In this document: positions 1 to 6,203 of the stretch, piece after piece
Position numbering within the stretch: the first letter of the stretch is position 1
How the letters are laid out: each line of letters starts with the position of its first letter
NCBI GenBank assembly: GCA_024276595.1
Contig: JAJRWW010000065.1
Location: 1 to 15,735 of the forward strand
From: Myxococcota bacterium
Lineage (GTDB): Bacteria; Myxococcota_A; Polyangia; HGW-17; JAJRWW01
DNA: 15,735 nt
Reading direction: 5' to 3'
Translations under genes and position numbers: made by a program
The notes under the pieces: generated by a model
What the model saw: the letters and a program-made list of their open reading frames with translations, nothing else
What the model was told of the DNA's origin: nothing
Databases searched by the model: none

Positions 1-36
1 CGCACTGCCGGAGCCACCATGACGCCGGTCAGAGAG

Positions 37-1365
37 CTACTTGAGCTTCCGGATCTCCAATGTTCCAACGAGGCTCCCGCTGATCCCTGCACCTAGAGGC
101 CCGGTGTACCGAAAGCGAGCAGCGGATCTTGGCCCGGTGAACATCCTGATGGAAAGGATCCCGGATGCCTTGAGCAGCTTGTGAACATAGCGAGTCTTTG
201 TCTGTACCGGGGTCCCATTGCCGCAGGTGATCTGCATCTCCTCCCTGGCCACCTTCTGGACCGTGCCCGTCTTTAACATGAGGTATAGCTTGTTGGCCGC
301 GCGGCTCTCGCTGCCCGAAAGCAGGTAGCGCCCGTCCGTGGGAGTGATCAAGACCCTGCAGCCTGCCCGGACACCGCTCACCCCGCTGTAGGTGACGTAG
401 AGCGCTCCTGCCAGGTTGTTTCCCGCGCCCGTGCGGCTCACCTCCACGCGGAGGGAGGCGAGGAGCTTGTAGGACACTCGCCCCGCCTTCACCCTCATGC
501 GAACCCTTCCCGAGAGCAGATAGGTCCCACAGCGCGGGAGCCAGCGCTTCTTCATTTTGGTCAAGAAGCGACGGTCCTTGGCGTGAAAAAAGTCGTACCG
601 GGAGATGGCAGCCAACAACAGCCTCCGCCCCTCGACGAAGCGCATCCGCTGGCAGCTCTGCCAGCCCAAGGAGCCCAGGGACCTGGCGCAGGCCTCGTAG
701 GCCGCCCGGGCCTTACCCCGATAGCGCCCCTTGACCTGTACCACCGCCGAGCCGATCTCCCGCAAAGTGGCCACCGAGGGGCTGACCTTGCAGCGCGACC
801 CGGCCTCCCTGATCCACAAGTAGGCACACCTGTTGCGCCCCTTGCCGAGGCGGGCCAGGACCCTGGAGCTCACCTTCAGGCCCACCAGCGCCCTGGTGAG
901 CCGGTCCATCCGAGACAGGGCTGCCCGGTTGGGGGTAGCCTGACACTCCTTGACCCGCAACCTGACTATGGAGCGGGCGCAGAGCTTCAGGCGCGCCTTG
1001 ATCATCCGACGAGCCACCGGCGCGCTCAGGTACTTGATGCGATTTCGTATCTGCAGCAGCAGCCGCAGTGAGCTGACCTGGCCCTGTCCCTTGCACCTGT
1101 TGGCCGTGTGGAGCACCCAGGAGCGCAGGCAGCGCCTGGCCGCCGGGAGCCACAGGCGGTTGGCGGGGTGACGACGGTCCGCGCTCTGAATGAGCAGGGC
1201 CGAGCCCAGCAGCTCCTTGAGCCCCTTGGCGAAGCGCTTCGCACGGCAGTCCCTGCGCCCGGCCGCCAGCTTGAGCAGACCCTGGCTCAGCGACGCGCTG
1301 GCCACGGAGGGCCAGACCAGCGTCGAGCCAACAGCAAAGACCCCCAATAGGAGCAAGCGTCTCAT
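37..1365 (-). CDS. Exported basic protein with Cys-paired helical repeats, unknown function
   Basis: I do not recognise this 442-residue protein. The ATG at 1365 is preceded by a strong Shine-Dalgarno (AAGGGAGG, 7-base spacer), and the first 24 residues form a signal peptide (MRRLLLLGVF, then a VASA cleavage site), so it is exported. The mature protein is very rich in Arg and Lys. Residues about 35-280 are predicted helical and carry a regular cysteine pattern: C79/C91, C129/C141, C180/C192 and C226/C238 are each exactly CX11C, repeating every 46-51 residues and flanked by C40 and C279. This implies a disulfide-braced helical solenoid of four to five units. Residues 280-442 look beta-rich and contain C336 and C381. 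The open frame continues far upstream of 1365, but that part has no signal sequence and lies antisense to the next gene. Function could be periplasmic or extracellular scaffolding or binding of acidic polymers; this is speculation. Confidence 0.82.
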   Translation of the reverse strand: MRRLLLLGVFAVGSTLVWPSVASASLSQGLLKLAAGRRDCRAKRFAKGLKELLGSALLIQSADRRHPANRLWLPAARRCLRSWVLHTANRCKGQGQVSSLRLLLQIRNRIKYLSAPVARRMIKARLKLCARSIVRLRVKECQATPNRAALSRMDRLTRALVGLKVSSRVLARLGKGRNRCAYLWIREAGSRCKVSPSVATLREIGSAVVQVKGRYRGKARAAYEACARSLGSLGWQSCQRMRFVEGRRLLLAAISRYDFFHAKDRRFLTKMKKRWLPRCGTYLLSGRVRMRVKAGRVSYKLLASLRVEVSRTGAGNNLAGALYVTYSGVSGVRAGCRVLITPTDGRYLLSGSESRAANKLYLMLKTGTVQKVAREEMQITCGNGTPVQTKTRYVHKLLKASGILSIRMFTGPRSAARFRYTGPLGAGISGSLVGTLEIRKLK

Positions 1366-1650
1366 CCTAGTACCTCCCTTGCCGAGCGTGCGCCGCTCCC
1401 GTGGCGGGCACATACCAGAGACAACGGCCTGGACCAGTCCATATTCACCGCCCCGACCCCTGCAAAGGGCATCGGATGCGCTGGAGCTACTGTTATCAAG
1501 CCCAATGGTCCCGCGCAATGGAAAGCCGCGAGAGGCAGGTGCGCCCGTCCCTCCGGAGGTGCAATCTGGAGCCCACTTTGGTATCTTCTGTTCCTTGCTT
1601 GAGGCAGCCTCGGCGAGGCAACTTCGGCCCGCGGGGCCCCGGGTGGCGAT
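1366..1650. other. Divergent intergenic region between two gene starts
   Basis: These 285 bases separate two divergently read genes and should hold both promoters. For the minus-strand gene the only clear element is its Shine-Dalgarno at 1373-1380. On the minus strand a TTGATA-like -35 is present around 1494-1499, but the hexamer 17 bases downstream is poor. For the plus-strand gene a weak TATCTT (1582-1587) lacks a matching -35. I see no RNA gene and no convincing small gene here. Confidence 0.4.
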
Positions 1651-2685
1651 GTGACCACGGCAGATAACAAGAGGTACCGAGTGGTGGTGGTGGGAGTGGC
1701 TTCGGGCCTGGGCGTCAGCCCTGGGGAGCTGGCCAGCGCTCTCGAGAGCCATTTCCCGCTGGCACCGGACGCCAGGTTGGCCATCGAGTCCGGGCGCTCG
1801 GCGGTGGTGCAGGTCGTGGAGTCGGAGCGCTATGCGCGACGCGCGGCCACCATGCTGATCAAGCTGGGCGCCGAGATTCGCATCGAGCCGGAGGAGGGGG
1901 GCGACCTGAGCCCCCTGGACGCCCTGGACCTGGATGAGATCGAGGAGAGCATCGCCGGCCTGGCAGACGACCTTGTGGACAGCCAGGCATTCGCGACCAA
2001 ACCCGCGTCCATGGAGCCCCCAGAGGAGGTGGACGAGGACGCCCCTACCCTCGTGCCCCAGCCCTCTGTGAGCCGTCGCTCCAGGAGGTCCACCAGGGAG
2101 CTTGCGCCCGTCTCCGACGGCAGCTCCCGCGTGGTGGGCTCCAGGCCCGGTTCCCAGGTATCGCCGAGAGCTGCGGGGGAGCCCCCCCCCGGGGAGGAGC
2201 GCGGGGGGAAGAACGGGGGGGAGCAAGCCTCGGAGGCGGACAGCAGCCCCCTGGCAGCCACCCAGGGCGCCGAACGTGCTCAGCTCGTGCGCTGCCCCGC
2301 CCACGGCTTGCTCTACGACGCCACCCGGGACTCGGGGTGCACCCGCTGCCGTGGTCCCGGCAAGCGTCAGCCCCACGGCCTTGCCCCGCGGCTTCGCAAG
2401 CGCCCCCGCCTCTGGCTGGGCATGGGCCTGGCGCTGAGCCTGCTTCTGGGCGGGGTGCCCGCTGCCATCTACGCCCAGCGTGTCAAGAGCGGCGCGCTGT
2501 ACGAGCGGCGCATGGAGGCAGACTCCATCCGCCGCTCCACTGCGGATCCAAGACAGCATCGACGACAGTACGAGCGCGCTCGGGCCAGGGTCAGCTCCAC
2601 TCGGTTCCGCGGCATGGCCCTATCATCTCTGATCTGGATCTCGGTCGCGGCTGGTCTGATGCTGCTGTGGTACAGGTTCATCTGA
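1651..2685 (+). CDS. Zinc-ribbon protein with L7/L12-C-like N-terminus and two membrane helices
   Basis: This is a 344-residue protein starting at GTG 1651. An in-frame stop at 1600-1602 leaves no other usual start codon, and the Shine-Dalgarno is weak. Residues 8-80 form a small alpha/beta domain whose pattern (SERYARRAATMLIKLGAEIRI) recalls the C-terminal domain of ribosomal protein L7/L12; this is a fold-level guess. Residues 83-210 are acidic, then Pro/Gly/Ser-rich, and probably disordered. Residues 215-233 hold a zinc-ribbon motif, CPAHGL...SGCTRC, with likely ligands C215, H218, C230 and C233. Hydrophobic helices at about 254-276 and 322-342 anchor the C-terminus, placing the N-terminal domains in the cytoplasm if it inserts as a hairpin. 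Function is unknown; a membrane-tethered regulatory or adaptor role is plausible. It converges with tatC, 73 bases away. Confidence 0.8.
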   Translation: MTTADNKRYRVVVVGVASGLGVSPGELASALESHFPLAPDARLAIESGRSAVVQVVESERYARRAATMLIKLGAEIRIEPEEGGDLSPLDALDLDEIEESIAGLADDLVDSQAFATKPASMEPPEEVDEDAPTLVPQPSVSRRSRRSTRELAPVSDGSSRVVGSRPGSQVSPRAAGEPPPGEERGGKNGGEQASEADSSPLAATQGAERAQLVRCPAHGLLYDATRDSGCTRCRGPGKRQPHGLAPRLRKRPRLWLGMGLALSLLLGGVPAAIYAQRVKSGALYERRMEADSIRRSTADPRQHRRQYERARARVSSTRFRGMALSSLIWISVAAGLMLLWYRFI

Positions 2686-2758
2686 CCCCGCATCCGGTGG
2701 CTGGGACAAGCTCGAGTCGCCCAGAGCATGGCCGGTGCAGGAGCCATGGCCCACGGGG

Positions 2759-3742
2759 CTACTCCCGGCGGGGCCCGGTCCTCTCTTCGCCCTCTTCGCC
2801 CTCTTCGCCCTGGTCGCCCTGGTCGCCCTGGTCGCCCTGGTCGCCCTGGTCGCCCTGGTCGCCCTGGTCGCCCTCTTCGCCCTCGTACTCCTCGTCCTCC
2901 GCGTAGCCCATGGCCTTTGCCTCCCTGGCCTCCCTGCGCTCGCGACGGACAGTGACCACCCAGGCCACCACGATGCCCGTGACATACATGAGGATCAGCG
3001 GTGCGGCCATCATCGCCTGGGTGATGAGATCCGGTGGGGTGAGGATGGCGCCGATGAGAAAGGCTATGACAACCCAGTACCGGAAGAAGCGCCACAGCTT
3101 GCGGTGGTCCACCAGGCCAACCTTTGCCAGGAAGTACAGAACCAGCGGCAGCTCGAAGACCAGGCCAAAGGCGAGCAGGAGCTTGGTCACGATGGAGATG
3201 TACTGCTCCATCATGATCGTTGGTTTGATCACCGCACGGGCGAAGCGCGCCACCGAGTAGTCCACGCTCAGCTCATACACCTTGGCCACCTGCTCCAGCA
3301 CGCTGAAGTGCTCCCGTCCGTATGCGTAGCCGAGCAGGTAGGCAAAGCCGAAGGGGAGCACCACATAGTAGGCAAAGGCGATTCCAATGGCGAAAAAGAG
3401 GGTGCCAAAAAACACGAAGGCCGCACCAATCCTGCGCTCCCGCCGGTACAGCCCTGGCGCCACGAACATCCAGATCTGATACAGCAGAAAGGGTGATGCC
3501 AGGATCACGCCAGCACCCAGAGACAGCTTCAGGTAGACAAAGAAGACCTCAGTGGGCGTCTGGATGTGGAGGGTGGGAGACTCCTTCATGCCCACCACCA
3601 GCGGCTGAGCTATGAAATCGAAGATGTGCTGAGCGAAGGGAAAGCAGGCCGCGATGCAGATCACCAGCGCCAGGGCGCTCCACATGAGCCGGTTGCGCAG
3701 CTCGTATAGGTGCTCCAGAAAGGGGAGGCGCTTCTCGTCCAA
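2759..3742 (-). CDS. tatC: Sec-independent (Tat) protein translocase TatC, extended C-terminus
   Basis: TatC is the six-helix inner-membrane core of the twin-arginine translocase; with TatB it binds signal peptides of folded substrates. Family landmarks are clear: HLYELRNRL near the N-terminus (11-19), TPTEVF (62-67), LYQIWMFVAPGLYRRER (87-103) and FGLVFELPL (192-200). The start is TTG at 3742, just 2 bases after the tatB TAA, with GGGGAG 5 bases upstream inside the tatB end, so translation is probably coupled. Two features are odd. The periplasmic loop before KPTIMMEQY (about 140-172) looks some 20-25 residues longer than is usual. The cytoplasmic tail after about residue 265 is extended, with an acidic run of 11 Gly-X-Y triplets (GEE, seven GDQ, three GEE). 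The protein is 327 residues against roughly 250-260 for typical TatC. Confidence 0.96.
   Translation of the reverse strand: MDEKRLPFLEHLYELRNRLMWSALALVICIAACFPFAQHIFDFIAQPLVVGMKESPTLHIQTPTEVFFVYLKLSLGAGVILASPFLLYQIWMFVAPGLYRRERRIGAAFVFFGTLFFAIGIAFAYYVVLPFGFAYLLGYAYGREHFSVLEQVAKVYELSVDYSVARFARAVIKPTIMMEQYISIVTKLLLAFGLVFELPLVLYFLAKVGLVDHRKLWRFFRYWVVIAFLIGAILTPPDLITQAMMAAPLILMYVTGIVVAWVVTVRRERREAREAKAMGYAEDEEYEGEEGDQGDQGDQGDQGDQGDQGDQGEEGEEGEERTGPRRE
2783..2881. repeat. 9-bp tandem repeat within tatC, 11 units
   Basis: Eleven 9-bp units lie head to tail: three CTCTTCGCC, seven identical CTGGTCGCC, then one CTCTTCGCC on the plus strand. Read as tatC codons they give GEE, seven GDQ, and three GEE. 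The seven central copies are perfect, which suggests recent slippage expansion. Since the unit is 9 bases, copy-number change alters tail length but never the frame. Confidence 0.95.
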
Positions 3743-3744
3743 GG

Positions 3745-4446
3745 TTACTCCCCTTCTCCCGCGCGGTCGCGCCCGGGCTTGACCATTCGGCGCCCGGCGG
3801 AAGGACGCCTGTGAGACGAGCTCCGGCCGCTCGTCCGCCCATCACCGGCCGGCTCAGCTTCATCTCCGCTCCCGGTCTGGGCGCGGTCCGATCTCGCGCC
3901 TCCCTGCTCATCCTCCACGTCACCCCGGTCCTCAACCACCAGCCTCTGTAGATCATCGGCCTCCCGCCGCGGCGAAGAGCTCCGCGAGTCCTCCATCTCC
4001 ACCGACTCCTCGGGAGGTGCAGGTGGTGTCTCATCAGCCTGGCTGGCCTCTACCTCCTCGCCCGACACGAGCGCAGACCCTGCGGTCACTCGCCTCCGGG
4101 GGGGGCGCTGGCTGCGCCCTCTGCTAACCATCTTCCGGCCCCTGGGCACGGGCCTCGGCGCTCGATCCCGCGCCTCGCCTCCCCGGTCGTCGGCCACGCT
4201 GACCACGTCGTCGATTATCTCTCGCACCGCCTCCTTGGCCTCCACCACGGTGCGACGGGCCTCACTAACAGCCTTCACGAACTCGTCGTCGGCGTCCACC
4301 GTGGCCCTCACCTCGGCCAGGCCGTCCTTGAGCCCACGGATCTGCTCACCCAGCTTCTTTGCCAGCCCAGGGAGCTTCCCCGGACCCACCACGACAAAAA
4401 GCAGGCCCAGAACGACCAGGATCTCCCACATGGACATCCCGAACAT
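3745..4446 (-). CDS. tatB: Tat translocase TatA/TatB family subunit, TatB-like, with long charged tail
   Basis: This is a single-span Tat component that partners TatC. The N-terminus has the TatA/B layout: a short periplasmic end, helix WEILVVLGLLFVVV (7-20), the hinge GPGKLP (21-26) and an amphipathic helix (KKLGEQIRGLK, about 30-40). Glu at position 8 and Gly-Pro at the hinge are TatB-like; TatA usually has Phe-Gly at the hinge, so I favour TatB. The ATG at 4446 follows AGAGGTG at a suitable distance; an upstream in-frame extension would only add residues antisense to nothing useful and overlap the preceding gene. It starts 10 bases after the chemoreceptor stop and ends 2 bases before tatC. 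Residues about 90-233 are low-complexity Arg/Glu/Ser/Pro and probably disordered, making it 233 residues and longer than most TatB. No separate tatA lies here. Confidence 0.9.
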   Translation of the reverse strand: MFGMSMWEILVVLGLLFVVVGPGKLPGLAKKLGEQIRGLKDGLAEVRATVDADDEFVKAVSEARRTVVEAKEAVREIIDDVVSVADDRGGEARDRAPRPVPRGRKMVSRGRSQRPPRRRVTAGSALVSGEEVEASQADETPPAPPEESVEMEDSRSSSPRREADDLQRLVVEDRGDVEDEQGGARSDRAQTGSGDEAEPAGDGRTSGRSSSHRRPSAGRRMVKPGRDRAGEGE

Positions 4447-4456
4447 CAGAGCACCT

Positions 4457-6103
4457 CTACCTAGCGCCGCCGGGGCCGCCCCGTCGGGCGGCCTGCAGCA
4501 GGCTGTCGAGCGTGTCGCCAAGAGCCTGGAACCGCTCCTGGTCCTCTCCCAGCTCGGTGATCACGCCAGCCAGGATGCGCGAGAGGTCCTCTCCGCTGGT
4601 CTGCTGCATGGCATGGGTAGCGTTTATTCGGCTCACCATGTCGGTGATGGCCTCGATGGCCTCGGTGATGAGCCGGCTGCCCCGGGTCTGCTCCTGGGTG
4701 GAACGATCCACCTGCTGCGTGATGCCGCGCATGCGGTCCGCGCTCCGCATGATCTGGTCGGATCCGCGAGCCTGCTCGGCAGTGGCCGATGCCATCTGCT
4801 GCACCCGTTCGGCGATGGAGCTGATGGCGTCGGCCACGCGGTTGGTCCCGGTGGCCTGCTCCACGGTGGTCTGCGCGATCTCCTGGACCATCTCCGTGGC
4901 TCGCTCGGCGTTGTCCAGGATCACCCTCAAGGCGGACTCCGCGCTGTGGGAAACCTGGACGCCCTGCTCCACGCTCCGGGCCCCTTGCTCCACAGCGGCG
5001 ATGGCGTTGGAGGACTCTGCCTGCACCGCATCGATCAGGTCGGCGATCTCCTTCGTGGATGCCGCGCTGCGCTCCGCGAGATCTTTTATCTCGTCTGCGA
5101 CTACCGCAAACCCCCTCCCGTGCTCCCCGGCCTGCGCCGCGATGATCGCTGCGTTCAAGGCCAGGAGGTTCGTCTGGTCGGAGACGTCGTCGATGACATT
5201 CAAGATCTTGCCGATCTCGCCAATCTTCTCACCCAGGCGGCTGATCACCTGCACCACCTGTCCAGAGGCGTCCTTGATCTGTCCGATGGACTCCATGACC
5301 TGCGTGATGGCCTCCACGCCGGTCGCCGCAGACTTGGACACGGCCACCGAAAGCCCGGCGCTCTCGTTGGCGAAGCGCTTCACCTGCCTGATGGAGATGT
5401 CTATCTCGTTCATGGCAGCGGACGTCTCCTCGGCCGTGGTGGCCAGGGAGTCCACGTTCTCGGCCACCTCCTTGATGGAGATGGTCATCTCCTCTATGGA
5501 TGAAGCGGTCTCCTCCACCGAGCCGGAGAGGCTGAACATGTTCTCGGCCACCTCGTCTCGCGCAGCCGCCAGCTCCAGGATGGCCGAGGAGCTCTCCTCG
5601 GCGCTGCGCCCGAGCTGGTCGATGCTCCCGGAGATGATGGTCAACCTCTCGTTGAGGCTGGCGAGCACATCCTCGGCGGCCCTTATGCTCTCGTGCTGCC
5701 CCAGGACCCGCTCGCGGAGCACCCGCACCCTCTCCCTCACGTCGCTCAGCCCATCGAGGTCCAGAGCTGGCTCCACCTCCGCCTCTGGCGCAGGCCCCGA
5801 GGCCAGGCGCCGGCTGAGCCTGTCGAGCACAAGCCATGGAGACGAGGCCACCGCTGGGTCCAGCCGATCAGCGCCGTCCTCTGCGAGGCGCCTCACCGCG
5901 TCCTCGTATCGCATCGCCTTGCTGACCAGACCCAACCCCACCAGGAGCACTCCAAAGATGCCAAAGGCAGTGCAGACCAGCACCTTGCTCGCCGGAGGCA
6001 TGCCCAAAAAAAGAGCAATCCCTCCCCCGGCGAGGACTACCCCAACTCCAAGGATGGTGACTGTGTCACCAAAGAAACGGCCGACCGCGGAGGTTTGGTT
6101 CAT
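4457..6103 (-). CDS. Methyl-accepting chemotaxis protein without a periplasmic sensor domain
   Basis: This is a chemoreceptor-family signalling protein of 548 residues. Two hydrophobic helices (about 13-34 and 41-61) are separated by only a few residues, so there is no extracytoplasmic ligand domain. Residues about 62-120 hold no recognisable HAMP or PAS domain. From about 130 to 530 it is a long antiparallel coiled coil with the conserved hairpin tip around 304-346 (DQTNLLALNAAI, then GRGFAVVADEIKDLAERS), which contacts CheA and CheW. The tip reads NAAIIAAQAGE where most receptors have NAAIEAARAGE. Glu/Gln/Ala-rich stretches on both arms (such as EETASSIEE near 198) are candidate methylation sites. 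The ATG at 6103 has a GGAAGAGAG purine run upstream. It is the first gene of a compact chemoreceptor-tatB-tatC unit; it could sense an internal or membrane state instead of an external ligand. Confidence 0.93.
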   Translation of the reverse strand: MNQTSAVGRFFGDTVTILGVGVVLAGGGIALFLGMPPASKVLVCTAFGIFGVLLVGLGLVSKAMRYEDAVRRLAEDGADRLDPAVASSPWLVLDRLSRRLASGPAPEAEVEPALDLDGLSDVRERVRVLRERVLGQHESIRAAEDVLASLNERLTIISGSIDQLGRSAEESSSAILELAAARDEVAENMFSLSGSVEETASSIEEMTISIKEVAENVDSLATTAEETSAAMNEIDISIRQVKRFANESAGLSVAVSKSAATGVEAITQVMESIGQIKDASGQVVQVISRLGEKIGEIGKILNVIDDVSDQTNLLALNAAIIAAQAGEHGRGFAVVADEIKDLAERSAASTKEIADLIDAVQAESSNAIAAVEQGARSVEQGVQVSHSAESALRVILDNAERATEMVQEIAQTTVEQATGTNRVADAISSIAERVQQMASATAEQARGSDQIMRSADRMRGITQQVDRSTQEQTRGSRLITEAIEAITDMVSRINATHAMQQTSGEDLSRILAGVITELGEDQERFQALGDTLDSLLQAARRGGPGGAR

Positions 6104-6134
6104 GGCTCTCTCTTCCGTTGTGTCTCCAACAGCT

Positions 6135-6163
6135 CCAGATCTGGCAACATCGGTATCTATACC
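6135..6163 (-). promoter_or_regulatory. Candidate extended -10 promoter and dyads upstream of the chemoreceptor
   Basis: In the 100-base gap before the chemoreceptor, the minus strand reads TGG-TATAGA (-10 hexamer at 6156-6161), an extended -10, but with no good -35. It sits inside a dyad, GGTATCTATACC (6152-6163), and next to a perfect 10-base palindrome, CCAGATCTGG (6135-6144). Together these could be a promoter with operator sites for the chemoreceptor-tatBC transcript, giving a leader of about 45 bases. The evidence is sequence resemblance only. Confidence 0.3.
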
Positions 6164-6203
6164 AGGAATTCGTCAGAGCGGCGAGTTCACCCCCTGGCAA
6201 AGG

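Noticed and set aside
1366..2559. The open reading frame of the leftmost minus-strand gene extends upstream to 2559.
   Set aside because: The extension lies antisense to a real plus-strand gene, has no signal peptide, and there is an excellent Shine-Dalgarno and signal sequence at 1365.
2728..2748. Inverted repeat CATGGC...GCCATG between the convergent gene 1651-2685 and tatC.
   Set aside because: It is only a six-base stem with a ten-base loop and no T tract, too weak to call a terminator.
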